Of a DNA stretch of 64,000 nt, positions 28,001 through 40,611 are shown in pieces (the stretch's first letter is position 1; every line of letters starts with the position of its first letter). The position numbers and the translations under genes were made by a program. The stretch spans positions 2,232,064 to 2,296,063 of the forward strand of contig OW051468.1 of the NCBI GenBank assembly GCA_932521025.1. The letters are read 5' to 3'. The notes under the pieces were generated by a model. That model was not told the origin of the DNA and made no database searches. It saw only the letters and a program-made list of their open reading frames with translations. Source of the DNA: Oscheius onirici. Its lineage: Eukaryota; Nematoda; Chromadorea; Rhabditida; Rhabditidae.

Positions 28001-31000
28001 CTTTCTCGCTTATTTTTTCGAGAAAATTTTGCACTTTCTGCAATTTCCCGTGTCTTGTAGACAAAGAGTATTACAAAGAGTACTTCGCCCGCAGAAATCC
28101 AACATTGCAATACTCACCGAACTTGCTTGAGGAGTTCCAGGCGGCTGTACCGATGCCGGTCCAGCTTGACTGCCTGGCGTCCCCGGTTGAGCTCCCTGAT
28201 TCGGCACTTGGAGCGTATTTTGTCCTTCCTCGGCTCCAAGCATGTGCTGTTGAGGCTGTGGTGCGCGCATTGGCGTCATTCCTGGTGGCATTTGCCTTGG
28301 CGGAAATCCTCCAGGGTAGCCCGGAGGTCCTGGGTGGCCAGGATGACCAGGTGGATAGCCCGGATAGCCATAGGGAGGTTGTTGGGGAGCAAATTGACTC
28401 GGATCTGCTCCAGGAGGTGGCATTGGCGGTCCGGGAGCTTGACCAGGGGTTCCTGAAATAGCTCGGTCTATTTTATTGATTTGCAGCATATTTTGACTCA
28501 CGTTCAAAAGTTTCCCGATTTCCTACATTTTTTACCTTTTATCATTTTAGGCCATGTTCCGAAACAGGCAAGATCTTTGCTCCCACCAAGCGAATCATAA
28601 ATTCCAAAGAGACGAAGTTACCTCACATCTCAGCACCGAACCTATGCAAATCCCCCTCTATTCGTGACTGAATCGGCTACCAGAGCCAGAGGAGAGGCTC
28701 GTCTCATCTGTAACCATGACAACACCGGCCTCTCCCTCAGTCTCTCTCTGTTGCCGGCATGTGAGATAATCAATTAGCACCTTGTTGCCAGACTCGTAAC
28801 ACGGAGATGTCTGGTCAGACGAGAGAAAGAGAGTAATTGTGGAACACGGAAGCCCCAAAGAATACATTCTCAACTGCATGTGTGGCAGTTGCCCGTCGCG
28901 ACAGCTGAGCCGCGTCTCTTTTCTGCCCCTACTCTTCTCGGCACAGGACGTGTCAGCGGGCTATCACTGGAATAGAGCGAGACGTCTCTCTCTCTTTCAG
29001 TCTTATCAGTCATTAAATATCAGGGAAAATGTTGTTTCCCCGAACGTGCGCTCTTTCAACAAAGACCATTTTCAAAGCAGAAGGAGATGACGTAAAACCT
29101 TACCATAGCGCCAATCCGTCTGCGGCAGGAGGCCACGTGAACGATAATAGGCGTCTTTTTGTTGCTGCTGTTGCTGCTGATAATAATAAGGGTGGTGTTG
29201 CGGAAAAGCCGGCGGCGGTTGTGGCGACAGTTTCGGTGAAGCTCTATAGAACTGTGGCTGCGACGCATACATGGCTTCTACTGGTGGTCGGGCCAGATAG
29301 CCAGCACCCTGACCCGGATACTGCGGATACCAGGTAGCTGTGGCTGCCACAAACCGAGCCTGACTGCTGGTGGAGGCACCGGCAGCAGTCGGGAGACCGC
29401 TACCGGCCTGTTCCGAGTAGCCAGGATGGGAAATGATGGAAAAACGACGGTGTGAGAACCTTCAAAAATAGTACTATGAGAAAGAGAGACGCAGAAAGAA
29501 AAAGAGAAAAGGCAACGGGAGTCAAGGGACCCAAAGAGACGAGAGAGACACTCTCTCTCCCGCCACGCCTATCTCTGTCTCTCTCTTAACTGTAGAGTTC
29601 GTTCTTTTTCTTTTTCTGGGCACAGTGCCAGCTGTTTGATAAGACAGAGAGAGACAGAGATAGCCAGAGGGAAAAAGACACAATCCCCAATCTTTTTCGA
29701 TTCGTATCTCTCTCATCGCGGAGAGGCAAAACGTGGTAACAGAAACATTTCAATTAACTGTGATGTGATGTGTGAGGCACTGCTGCTGATATGGGGGCTC
29801 ACGCTCACGGAGAGAGGGAGAGCTAACTCCCATTCAATAGGAGCCGGCTTACGGTATCACGCACACCGTGAAGAGAGAGCCGAGATAAGCAGGCGAGAGG
29901 GAGAGGCGGTTTCGGCTGCCAGGGGCAACCAAACTGGGAGAGGGATAGGAGAAATGATCTGCTCGCTCTCTCCTGCTTGCCCATATAATGAACCTGTGCT
30001 GCTGAATAGCTCTCCCCGTTTAGCTGTCTCTCTGCCTCACTGCTCCTCCCAGTCATATGTACAGGTAATCTGCTAGAGGGTTTCCACAGATACGGGGGTT
30101 TGCTTCGGGAGCACGCAGAGTGTGTTTTACAGCAGCTCCACAGTATTTCCCACAACCTTCCCTTTCGGATATTACAGTCCAGTTCTTTTTGACATTTCTT
30201 TTTTCACCGTCATGTGCAGATGACTATCACAGCTGCGTTTCAAATTCAACTCGAGATGTCTACCAGAATATTGTCCTCATTTTAAAAATCCCAACTTATA
30301 GTTCTATTTTAAACTCACCAGGTGTAGCTGCCTGTCCTGATCCTCCTCCAGCTCCTTCCTTTTTCCTTTGTCTCTTCTGTTTATCCGCGAATGCTACGGC
30401 ATCATCCACGCTTTTTCCCGTCTCCATGCACTCCAGAGACAGTAGATGTCGCTGATAGTGTTTTCTCAGTTGATAACCTGCAGCTGACGACTCCGAAATC
30501 TGCGGATTCGTTTCCACGCACATCGATTTCCACATTTTGTCCTTGGTAACCTGGATTGCTATTTTGCTTGACTTTCTCTATTTTCCAACCTGCTCAAATC
30601 CGCCCTTATTTCTCACGGCAATGTATAGTCGATGGAGATCCACTTCTTGCTTTGAGACCTGTGGAACCATAGTGATGGGCTCGCCGTTTTGTTCACAAAT
30701 GGCAAAAAGACGCTCAAAGAAGGCCCTCCTCTCTGGCATTACACGAGGGGGGTTGATCGCTGAGGGTTCGCCAATCTGGAAATTTTAAAGTTGGAGTCTT
30801 TTTTGTGAACTTACTAGCTAAACCTGACTAGTTAAACTAGCTAAACCTGACTAGTTAAAGTCTTGAGCTCAAGTAAAATAAAATATGTCTCACCAGTTTA
30901 TCCAGAATAGATTTTCCTCCACGACCTGCCGAAGCCGTCGGTTGTGGCGGCATACCACCGGGCTGTGGTGTTCCCATCGGCTGCTGTGGCGGCATCATGC

Positions 31001-34000
31001 CCGGATGCATCATCATACCGGGATGATGTCCATGAGGTGGAGGTGGTCCAGGCATCATTTTCTGTCCAGGCCATGACGGTGAGTCCAGTCGGCCTTTCTC
31101 ATCCTGACTCGACTCGTCGGCTATCGAAGAGGCAGCTGGGCTCGGAGCTGGCACACTAGCCGGTGTTCCTGGAGTATGTCCTCCCTCTGCTAACTTCTTC
31201 TGTTGAGCCGACCATTCCAATGGAGTCGGTCCTGGTGGAAGTCTGACCAGTTCGTTAGGTCCTGGAGCTCCTGGTGGTCTCATCATCTGCGGCGGATAGC
31301 CGTAAGGTTGTCCCGGATGAGGATAGCCAGGTGGATAGCCCGGATAGCCTCCCGGTCTTGGTGGTCCTTGCATAAAATGCGGAGGATAGCCTGGTGGGTA
31401 GCCCGGAGGATAGCCAGGATGTTGCGGGTGATGAGGTGGTCCAGGCATTTGTCCAGCTGCTTGACCATCAGGTTGACCATTTTGAGCTGACGATTCCTGG
31501 AAAATAAATTTTGTTAGGATAACTTTTGGATTTCTTTTCAAGTTGTGTTCTCAAATTGTTTTATGATAGATTTCAGAAATAGTTGTTCATGTTATACTAG
31601 GTATAATCATGTCGGCTATCATCCAATTAGTTCAGATTCACAGTCCCAGTGTTTTCTCTTCAGTAACAACTATTTCTATCTCCCACCATCCGAAGAACCC
31701 CATGCCATGAACCCGGAACGATTCATCAGTCCTTTGATGACGTGTCTCTCTGTCTCTCTCCGTTCTGATCTTGGATATCTTCCCGTGGGAACCACCCCTG
31801 TTTTTAGAATGAGTCTGAGTGGACTCACACATGCACACAAAAAGGTCTCTCTCTGCCGGATCGCCGCACGCGGCAATCTGATAGCCAAGGGTCTTTCCCC
31901 ATCGTCAACAAGAGAGAGACACAAATAACGAATAAGCGGTCTCTGACGGGGTGAGAGAGAGAGACTGGGAGAGTGACGTCACTTCTCGATGAATGTCTTC
32001 TCACCTAGTGTCTCCGCCCCTAGTTTTCCCACGGACTGGGCTAGATTCTCACGCTAATCTGAAGAGAGGAAAAGGAGGGTATAATACAAGACTGCAAGCA
32101 GCTTTCACTAGGGACAAAGAGACAGTACCTCCAGAAGCTTTTGAACACTCCTCGATCATTTTTTCTAGACACTTTCAGCATGTCTAGCCATTCCTCCAAT
32201 TTTGAGAATTTTCCGAAATTTGCTAATTTTCCAACCCACTCTCTCTAAAATTTTCTCTCGGCCTGTGCTATGGGACTAGAGAAGAGGTGTCTCTGAGCTC
32301 TCTCCTCTGGGCGCAGTATCTCGGTCCTGTCTCTCCTTTGTTCCCATACTCTCTCCTCCTCGTCCATCAGGCCGTACACAACGCGCGTCAAACCCGCTCT
32401 TAGCGCCGAAGAAATAGCATTGGATTGGGTGGAGAGAGGCGACTGGCGCAAGGCCACACGGGGGTCAGGGACGCAGAGTCTGAGACTGGGAGAGAAGGAG
32501 CTATTTGCATTTGGCGCCACATAGGATCGATAGACTCTCCACCCACCGCTATACTCTCTCGCCAGGCCCTCTTCACAAATATGATCTCTCGTCCGTCGGA
32601 ACTGAGAAGGACGAGAGAGTGAGAGAGTCTAGAAAATGTGAACTTTTCTCTCTGCAGTAACTCTCTCCTGATGAATCGGCGCGTTAACAGAGTCCATTCA
32701 TGGAAGAGAGATCATTAGCAGCTGCAAAGCTGAGAGTGACTCAAGGGTGCAGAGATCAAAGAGTTACAAGATGGGAGAGATTGACTCGACCACCTAGTCC
32801 CAAAAGATACAGTAACCCTCAGTCTCCCTGTTTTCACTTGATTTCAAGAGTACATCGTAAACCTGCTCTGAAGATGCGCCAAAAGACCCTAATGACCATA
32901 TTGAGAAGAGTACATTAATCCAAAGGGTTTGATTTGGACTACTGTACTTATTCGGTTAAGAACATTTCTCAGTCTGCGATCTGACTCATAAGCCATAGGG
33001 GCCCATCCCACTTCATGTCCAATTTCCGATTACTCAAACCATATGCATCTCTTCTTCACTAGATCGTCTTATGTAGAGACAAGTTTTCCATATGTTAATC
33101 TCTTCCCCCCCCCCCCCCCCCCTGTTAAAAACTGAACCGTTATTTTCGTCTCTATGATCGAGTTTCGATGCGCTGCTGTCAACAGACAGGTGGGGCGATG
33201 ATTTCATAGCACGCGCTTTGTTTTCTCAATTGGTCGGACATGGACAAAGAGGGATTCCCCCCACTCTGTGAAGGACAAAGCCACGTGACTGGGCACGTGG
33301 ATACCAGATCTCGATCTTTGTTCTCTCCGGCGAACACTATCACATTATGCGCAAACAATCCCAGAGTGGCTAGTCGACGACGGGGGGAATGACGCCATTC
33401 ATCACACCTTGTGTCTCTCTAGCCATTCTCTCTCGTGAGAGATCAGAGAGCGACCGCTATTCCCACGCTGTCCAGAGACCGACTTTGTCTCTCGGGGAAG
33501 ACTGAGAAACACACTTCAATTTATAAACAGACATCAAGTGATTCTGTTAGTTCAGAGAATAGAAAGACGTGGACGGAGAGAACAAGAACAGGGGTAAGAT
33601 CAGTTCAGTCGACTTTTAGTGAAACTTTGTCTCTACTTTGATGGATTAGTGCCTAGGTTGTCAATTAGAATCCTCGCTCTTACTGAAATTTCAATTTTTC
33701 GTCTAACAAGGGAAGTACTTTAGGTCACCGTGGAGTTTGCAATCGTGTAGGGTGGTGTTCGATAGCCCTTGGCATGGGGATTAAGGGATACACTTCAAAA
33801 TTTGCTTTTGACTTTCCTTGACCGAGCTATAACGGTTTTAAATTTTTAATATCGTGCCCCGAAACATGAGGCGCGGAAACGCTTTCTGAAAACGTGTCGA
33901 GATGGCCTAAAGGTGTGCACTTAGGACTCATGACAATTTGGTCATGGGTTCGATTTCTTTTTTCCTAACTTTGTTTGTTTCGCATATTTTCATCTTCTGT

Positions 34001-34998
34001 CACGTTTTTCTTCAAATAAGAAGGGTAAAACACATTATATATCATCTCCACTAAAAACTCCACGGTGACCTAAAGTACTTCCCTTTAAGCCGAGTTCACG
34101 ATCGTTTCCAAAGGGAGCTTTGACTAGATACAGACTAATACTATGTCTAGAGCGTCGTAAGACACAAAAAGACAAAAACTCTCAACGAATGACCCATAAA
34201 TCAATCCCAGAACAGAAACCAATCCAATTAGGTACTCTTCCTAACTTATACAAGCATAATTGCATATTCAGCGTTATAGTAGACTTCCCGCCACAACTCT
34301 CGTCTGTAGAACAAGTGTCGTGGGAACGGTGATGTCAGAGGCTTCCTTTTTAAAGTCAGAGGACAACAAATGTCCGGCAGTGGGAGAGAGACACCGCCGC
34401 AGCCCCTCATTTGGCGGGAACTCGAAGGATTCAATTTCTGATTTTTTCTTCATTGGAGGTTGTTTGGAACTATTATTCGGCGAAAGCGAAAAGGAGATCA
34501 AATAGAATTATTGGCTTGCCCTAACCACTCTGCTATGCAGAGATTTTTTCGATTTCAAAATATGTTCAGGTGTGGTAAGGTGAATAAAGTCTCTTTTGTA
34601 AAGAGAAAACCTCTCAAAACTCCGTGTGTGTCTCCCACCTAAACAGTTGTCAACATGTTCCCACGGTCTAGAGGCTGTTTTCCTTTTTTTGCTTGCTGGA
34701 GGACAAACACAACATCTTGCATGTCATCTGGAGGACAAATAAACTGACCAGGGGGCCCGGAAGTGGTGGAATTTTAGCATTTTCAATCATTTTAGTCTAA
34801 AAAATTCAGCGCTCACCTGATTTTCTGATCCGGGTCCAGGTTTACTACTGAGCAAGTTGTTCAAGATTGGAGTTGGAGCTGCCTGAAAAAGGTTTCCTTA
34901 GCTTTCGTTTTTCACTTTCAGCTATTTTTCTTCGTAAAACAGCAGAAAGGGATAATATAAAGTACCTGATCGGCATTATTTCCTTCCTCAGCTGACAT
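22092..34998 (-). CDS. ARID1: ARID1/BAF250-type subunit of the SWI/SNF (BAF) remodelling complex
   Basis: Coding exons (5' to 3'): 34998-34966, 34882-34817, 31496-30894, 30775-30590, 30550-30319, 29343-29104, 28452-28118, 27959-27739, 26854-26745, 26412-26102, 26059-25817, 25621-25274, 24822-24379, 24203-24033, 23988-23564, 23233-22803, 22711-22515, 22226-22092; 1,576 aa with all phases consistent. The ARID DNA-binding domain spans exons 4-5 (RLYIAVRNKGGFEQ, KMWKSMCV, YQLRKHYQRHLL). Low-complexity GYPGYPPG/Pro/Gln exons follow. The C-terminal BAF250_C domain starts at RRLVMALRSGLETEAIW and LNVLLYDD, then FLPGNEHQLSKHHGLL and MLRRAATLLRHF. It recruits BAF complexes to chromatin in the nucleus. 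The start is uncertain, since the first exon is open upstream of the chosen Met. The 29104-29343 acceptor is the least certain edge; skipping that exon also keeps frame. The 3.3-kb second intron and the upstream DNA are GA/CT-rich. Confidence 0.9.
24966..25045. repeat. Partial inverted copy of the ATTGGATACTCAGCCAAG family
   Basis: ATTGGATACTCAGCCAAG is followed within 70 bp by GCTGAGCATCCAAT, an inverted partner, making a small fold-back in an ARID1 intron. Related to 8157-8383. Confidence 0.6.
26855..27330 (-). promoter_or_regulatory. Candidate internal promoter of ARID1
   Basis: A GC-rich block unlike the A/T-rich introns around it. On the minus strand it carries TATAAA (26966-26961) inside CGTTATAAACGC, a CCGCCCAATT GC/CCAAT combination upstream, and TTACGTCA downstream. 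It is followed by TTTTTCAG and then an ATG (26853-26851) in the ARID1 frame at the first codon of exon 9. A transcript from here would lack the ARID domain but keep the Pro-rich part and BAF250_C. This is inferred from motifs only. Confidence 0.4.
28700..30090. repeat. Introns rich in short GAGAGAGA/CTCTCTCT tracts around ARID1 exon 6
   Basis: Many 6-12 bp tracts of (GA)n and (CT)n alternate within ARID1 introns either side of the exon at 29104-29343, separated by unique sequence. They are not a simple microsatellite. Similar tracts fill 31736-32700, 33400-33640 and 36060-36960. Confidence 0.5.
33105..33122. repeat. Homopolymer C18
   Basis: Eighteen consecutive C residues inside ARID1 intron 2; on the transcribed strand this is G18. 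Length may be affected by sequencing error. Confidence 0.9.
33899..33960 (+). repeat. tRNA-like element in ARID1 intron 2
   Basis: TGGCCTAAAGGTG (33903) resembles an A box and GGGTTCGATTTC (33946-33957) a B box. Acceptor and T stems do not pair. It runs opposite to the host gene. Confidence 0.4.
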
Positions 34999-35052
34999 TT
35001 TCTCATATGGAAGAAGTTTCTTCAGCAAAGCTCTTCTCCCAGCATACGCGCT

Positions 35053-38000
35053 CTGAAAAAGCTTTTTTTGCTTTTTTTTTATTGCAAGAAAAAGAGGAAA
35101 AGCGAAGAAAAATCATTAGCAAACGCGCCTCGTAAAAAATTTGATTTTAATCAATAAAAGGTGAAATTTAGGACAGGGAGAGGGAGGTCGTCCTCCCTGT
35201 CGTGGCCTCGGACGCGATTAAAGGAGGAGGCGAAGTGTCATCGGAGCGCAGCGCATACAGAAGAGCTTTCTTCTTGAAATTTTCTTGTATTTTGCGCAGT
35301 TTTTTGAATGAAAATGAATGCAAAACGCAGATTTCTATGGACTGAGCAAGTGTGGTCAAAGTTAGGTCGAATGTATTGGGGAGATCATACATTTTCGTGT
35401 GGTTTTAGAAGCCGAAAACCAGAAGTTATTTTTGAATTAGGCGCGTAACAGAAAACGTCGTTTAGGTACTGTAGGAAAAGGCGCCCGATTCGAACATAGG
35501 AAAACTATTTGGCCAAGAGAATCAATCGTTTTAGGTCAATTACTGCTGGTTTTCTTATTATTCTTTTACAAAAGGGAATGAATTGTAAAAACCGATAAAT
35601 ACCCAAAGATACCGGATAGAATTCGCATATGAAACTTCAAAAACAATTTCACTGTCTTCGCATGCGAACAGTTTTCCACATTTTCCGAGCCTTGAAATCT
35701 TTCCAAGCGTAGCTTGATTTTCCCTCGATTCTAACCCTATTGCGCCCGGTGAAATCTACTGGATTCTTTAGAGTCGCGCCCAGATAAACCAATACTATTG
35801 AATCTTGTCCATTTTTTAAATTGTAGGATCTAGAGATCTACTCTCTTCCATAAAAACTTACACTTTTTAGCCTGCTCTACAACTTCCTAAAACATGTCAA
35901 AGCCTGCAAACGAGCCCATCAATCCAAAATCTGAGCTCCAAAAAACCTCTACAGTTCAAAATTGAGTTCTCCCGAAACAAGAGGTCATTTATCGTGGGAA
36001 AGTTGCATTCTCTCACGACTGAAGAATGACACATCGAAGTCCAAGAGAGCGACACACATTCCCATGATGATACACACATGGTGACAACAAAAGAAGAGAG
36101 AGAGAGAGGAAAGAGACTCTTTTTCGTGTGTTCGAATCAAATCGGCGTCGTCGCGTCCCCTCTCTCTCTCTCCCCGACTGGCGCTTATAAATGAATGGAG
36201 ACGGAGAGAGAGTGAGAGAGAGAGATAGACTCTCTCACTTGATAATGGCCTAGCTTCCGAAGAGTACTAGGTTTTTCAAAGGAGAGAGAAACAGAGACAG
36301 AACCCTCAAATAGAAGGAGAGAGCGGTGGTTCGTTGGTTGGCGGGCCACGGTGGGCGCGCGAGCCGTCCCCAACCCTGCCCCTCCCCCTATTGATCGCCG
36401 CGACCCAGATCAGATCCCTTTACTGTGTACAGGGGCAGAAGGAACATAGTGATAGAGTATCTTTTCAGAGCTTTCTCCAAATCCATGGCCTCTTCCGGGC
36501 CGGTCCACTATCTTCAATAACAGATTTGTAGTTTGCTCGCATCTCATTATTGCCTCCGCTGTTGTGGCCGCGCCGCAGTACACTGTGCGCGCTCTCAGCC
36601 CCGGGCAGACTCCTCTCACGACGCTCCGCCTGACTGACAAACAAAGCGCTCGGGCTGTCCTATCGCCACGTCTCAGCCGTTTCTTCTCTCCATTCAACTG
36701 AAAAGAACTGCGTACTCTCTCGCTCCAAGGGCTTCTCGTCTCTCCGTCTCTCTCCCACTCTCTCAGCTCACTCTAGCCCCGGCGGAGAGAGGCAATAAAT
36801 TCGGAGGCGCAATTACTTTTCCGTCTGCGTCTCAGCACTCTCTTGCCATCCTCTCTCGCTTTCGCGCCCCTGCTGGCCCAGGCCAGAATTTGGTTAAACT
36901 GTCCCCGAGCGAGAGAGAGACAGAGAGATAGCAGAGAGAGAATTTTTGTAAATCGTCGCAACTTCGGGATTACGGTAGTGGTTACGATACTGGAGAGGAA
37001 GAGAGGAGACAATAATGACGTCAATATATTACAAAGATGACATCGAATGGGAGAGAGATCATCGCCGAAGATTATGGCATAGTACTGGCCATGAAAGGAC
37101 GATTGAAATTATCTTGTACATCTTTAAGTTGCATACGATTGTGAAACAAAACTGACATTTGAAGGTAAAAGAACTAGACAGGCTGAAAAGATATCTATGT
37201 CCTATGTCCAAAGGGAGCTGAGGGAAGTACATATTTCGGAAAAAGTGAAAGGATTTGAAAATGAAGAAGAATACAAGTTTGGAGACAAGCTAAAATATGA
37301 GGCAGAAAACGGACAAAAATCAAAACAAGAACTATGGAATAGGGGGAGCTATGTCAGTACAGACACCGGTAAAGACAGGAGCAGTGGGCAAGAAGTGCTC
37401 TTCTGGGACGACCAAGTCTGTGACAGCCAAGAGGATCAAAAGAAAAGTTTCTCGACTGTGATTGAGTCTATAGTTTTCGCAGAAAGCCTAAAGAAGGTTC
37501 TGGAATATCTTTCAAAGTTAGGAGGACCAAGAAAGCTGAAACAGTTTCATAGACAAAGCCAGAATTCGACAGGAGAGTTACAGTAAGAAGCCAGATGCAT
37601 TCAGTTCAAAGTGTAAGAGTAACAGGAGAAGTTATAGCCAAAACCAATAGAACAGGGACGAGGACAGTAATCAGAGTCTAGATGAGAAGAAGGCAGTCTT
37701 CAGAGTCCAAAGTTCCACTCTGAAAACTAGAGTGACGGTTCTGTAAGTCATATCCTGGTGTACCTGGAGTAGTTTCTCAAAATCTAAAACAGTTTCAGAG
37801 ACAAGAAGAAATAAGCTACAGATAGAACCGGATCAGGTTCAGAAACACGTTGAGATTCTGTCAGTCGGTCTGGAAAATTCATAGGACAGTGAAGAGGAAT
37901 TCAGTCAATAGTCAATTATAAGAATAACTGAACAAAAAAAAACTGTAAAAGACACAGCAACACAGAGAGAGAGTTACAGAGAACTGTTCTTCATTCAGAT

Positions 38001-38162
38001 AGAACTGGAGAATTATCACGAGCTATTCAGAGGATTTCAGTCGGTAGCACCCTCAGAATAACAGCAACAGGCAGAGTACAAGAGTACAATAATAATCTAG
38101 TGAGAGGCACACCCAGTCAAGTCTCTCTAGTTATGGACATTTTATTTCTAAACCACAACGTT
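35053..38162. other. Upstream region of ARID1 and intergenic DNA
   Basis: 36060-36960 holds dense GA/CT tracts and a GC-rich patch (about 36540-36660) that could be the main ARID1 promoter or a 5' non-coding exon. 37100-38100 is purine-rich on the + strand with degenerate ACAGAG/CAGTAG strings. The 129-codon frame at 37197-37586 shows no domain and is taken as chance. Confidence 0.4.
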
Positions 38163-39989
38163 TTAGTCTTTGTCGGCCGCCTTGACGACATCCTTGAGCT
38201 CCTTGGTGTGCGATGTCATGCCCCTTTTGTGGACAATTTTCTCCAGATCCTTCTCATATTCGACGTAGTTCATCTTCGCGTTCCAGTTGATCTTACGGGG
38301 CTCTGCTGACTCGGTCGGCGTCTCGGCCGGCTCCTCTTTCCAAATCTCCACCACGTTGTTGATCGTCAAGAGGTAGACTTCGTGCAGGTCAAAGATCTTG
38401 TCGAATTTGGCTAGATCTTTGACCGGAGCCGTCGGATCAAAGTCATCGCGTACTGGAGCTTCCTTCTTCTTGTTCACAGCCTCCTGACCATCCTTCTGAA
38501 CGGCTTCCTTGGTCACGATCGCCTCCTCTTCCTCCGTCTCAGCCTGATCGACCTCTTCGAGCCAGAAGGGGACGCCTTTTTCCGTCAGGGCACTGCTGTA
38601 GCGCACGTTCAGCATGGCCTCTTCCTCGTCGAAGCCGTCGACATCCGGACCTACATGGCCGCTCTTCTGGAGTTCATCGCCGGCCTGGCTGGCAGTCTGC
38701 GGCGCACGAGGAATCTCCCTTGGCTGATCTTTCTGCGCCTTGTTTGACGCCTTTCGGTCTTCCTTCCGCTGACGATAGAGAAGGAGACGATCCTTGATGC
38801 TGAAAATCAGTTATAGTCAGGTAGGAGCTGAAAACACATGTCATTATCATTGTCTGCTTTCCCGATCAACCCTCAATGAATGAATAGACGGCGGGCTTTG
38901 TGGCTAAGTGGCCGGATCTAAATATCGGTCCAGTTCAATCCCCCTTGTATTAAAAGTCTTTTGCTTTTTATATTTATTGTTATTTTTGTTAAATGCGCAG
39001 CTCAACAACCCAGAATCAACAAGCCTGACTCAAACTGTCAGAGACAGATATCATATGGTCTTCTAACTGGTTTAACGCCTTCATACAAACCTAATCTGAG
39101 CCCTTGTTCGTTTTTAAGAGCTACTTGTCAGAACTTATGTCACAGGACAGGAGAAACGTAATCAAGAGACGGGAGTTAGACAGTAACCAGATGGGAAAGA
39201 TTGCCTTAGAGAATTTTAGAACAGATATTGGACACAAAACTGAAAGAACTCACGTGATGCACTTTTCGTGCTTGTGCTTCTCGTCGTGGGACTTGCCGAA
39301 CCAGTTGGCGTACTTTCCATTGGGACGCAGAGCCATGTACTTGGCTTTGATGGCTCCAAAGTTCCACTTCTCCATTTCCTTCAGAGCGCTGCACGGAAAC
39401 TTCTCTTCCGATCGGGGCATCTTGGCAGCCTTCGATTTCGGCAGAAAGTCGGCCAGGAGCTGCTGTTTTCTCAGCTTGAGATATTCGTCTTCTTCCTTCT
39501 TGGCCTCCTTCTTGCAGTTGAGACTCTTCGTGAAGAGGTAGAGATTCTTCTGGCTCTGCTCGGCCGTGCTTCTGGTCGGAGGCGATGGCGCAGGTTTTTT
39601 CGGCGACGGCTTGATCTTCTTCTTTTTCTCACCCTCGTTCTCTTCCTTTTCGCGCTTCTTCTTTCTGGCAACTCGGTCCTCGCTCTTCTCCTCGACCGTC
39701 TTTTCCTTCTCTTCTACCTTCTTTCGGACTCTCTCCTCCGTCTTTTCCATATCTGAAAGATCAATTTGGGTAGAAGAGGTAGAGAGGGACAGGTAGAGAA
39801 AGGGACAGAGGAACAGAGGCTGACTGAGAGGGACAGAGAGAGAGACAGGGAGACAGAGGCAATGAGGGGCAGAGAGACAGGGATGGAGAGGCAAAGAGAC
39901 AGAGAGACAGTAGAACAGAGGTACCAATGGAAAGTGGGACAAAGAGATGTGTAGAACTTACCACCAGGCTTGTCTTCTCCATCGGGCAT
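38163..39989 (-). CDS. Lysine-rich protein of unknown function, 387 aa
   Basis: Exons 39989-39962, 39752-39254, 38799-38163; phases agree and the frame ends TAA. Residues 10-70 are a Lys/Glu run (KKKREKEENEGEKKKKIK), likely helical and nuclear-type. Residues about 120-175 are less repetitive (KMEKWNF-like segment with GAIKAKYMALRPNGKYANWF) and may be a small folded domain. The C-terminal half is acidic and ends DVVKAADKD. No known family recognised. The ATG lies in the first exon, about 30 bases after GTCTTCAG, again compatible with trans-splicing. Intron 1 is a degenerate CAGAGA minisatellite and intron 2 holds a tRNA-like element. Confidence 0.7.
38898..38943 (+). repeat. tRNA-like element in an intron
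   Basis: TGGCTAAGTGG (38901-38911) matches an A box and CCAGTTCAATCC a degenerate B box. Spacing is shorter than in a normal tRNA. It lies antisense in intron 2 of the lysine-rich gene. Confidence 0.35.
39765..39955. repeat. Degenerate ACAGAGAG minisatellite filling an intron
   Basis: The first intron of the lysine-rich gene consists almost wholly of imperfect GGACAGAGAGA-type units of 6-12 bp. Similar tracts occupy introns of HPS5 (49270-49312, 49735-49812, 54548-54706) and MAEA (56623-56800). They generate long spurious frames on both strands. Confidence 0.75.
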
Positions 39990-40029
39990 TCTCCAAAGGT
40001 CGATCGTGTGCAACTGAAGACTATGCAAC

Positions 40030-40611
40030 TCCAAAGAGTAGAGTTTAACATAACAGGCTTAATGGACTTTCCAAAACAATTAGAAAGTAGATAACTTTAC
40101 AGTAACTTTTCAAAAATCTTTCAAAAAATGCTTCAGAATGTTAGAGTCTCAAATTTTAACTCGAAAGAAAGACATTTTCGGCAGACTGTTGACAAGGGGA
40201 GATATGCTCCGATCCTGTACTCATATCTGTCTTTGTACACTCAGTACACCATACTGCTTTGTCTAGCCACTCTTTACTGTTCCAGTTACAGTCTTCTGCT
40301 TAGTGTCCCTGTCTAGAAATCTCTCTTTTCTCTTCCTTTTTTTTTACTTCTGATGCCATTTTCGTCTTTCTACTGTATCCTACCTCGAAATTGGAACCGA
40401 GACCAGAATCATGTTCGCACCACCCGTCTTTTCTTTCGTCTTGGTAAACGAAACACTATTTCCTTTTTGAAACGCGCTTCTACCTTCGTCTGGCCCAATG
40501 AGTCTCTACTCTGTACTCTTGTCTAGACCACTGACTCTTCTCTTTGTATTGCCTGTGGACACTGCTATCTCTGACTGTGACTCCATTTCTAGTGTCTCAA
40601 AAAAAAGTCAT
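40030..40611. other. Intergenic region, no feature recognised
   Basis: Between the lysine-rich gene and ACTMAP, both on the minus strand. Contains short ACTGTCTCT/TACTGT strings typical of non-coding DNA in this window and no credible frame. Confidence 0.5.

Larger units (their letters stand above)
31497..34816 (-). other. Long ARID1 intron 2 with GAGA tracts and a tRNA-like element
   Basis: 3.3 kb between coding exons 2 and 3. It contains dense GAGAGAG/CTCTCTC tracts (31736-32700 and about 33400-33640), an 18-base C run (33105-33122) and the tRNA-like element at 33899-33960. No coding frame is convincing. The concentration of GA tracts could mark an enhancer or alternative promoter, which the sequence alone does not show. 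Confidence 0.45.

Noticed and set aside
37197-37586. 129-codon open frame on the + strand upstream of the lysine-rich gene
   Set aside because: Purine-rich low-complexity DNA, no domain, no acceptor logic, and the same string types occur in other non-coding regions.
39250-39942. 230-codon minus-strand frame starting in Leu/Pro/Ser-rich sequence
   Set aside because: Its N-terminal part is the intronic minisatellite; the real exon begins at the acceptor at 39752.
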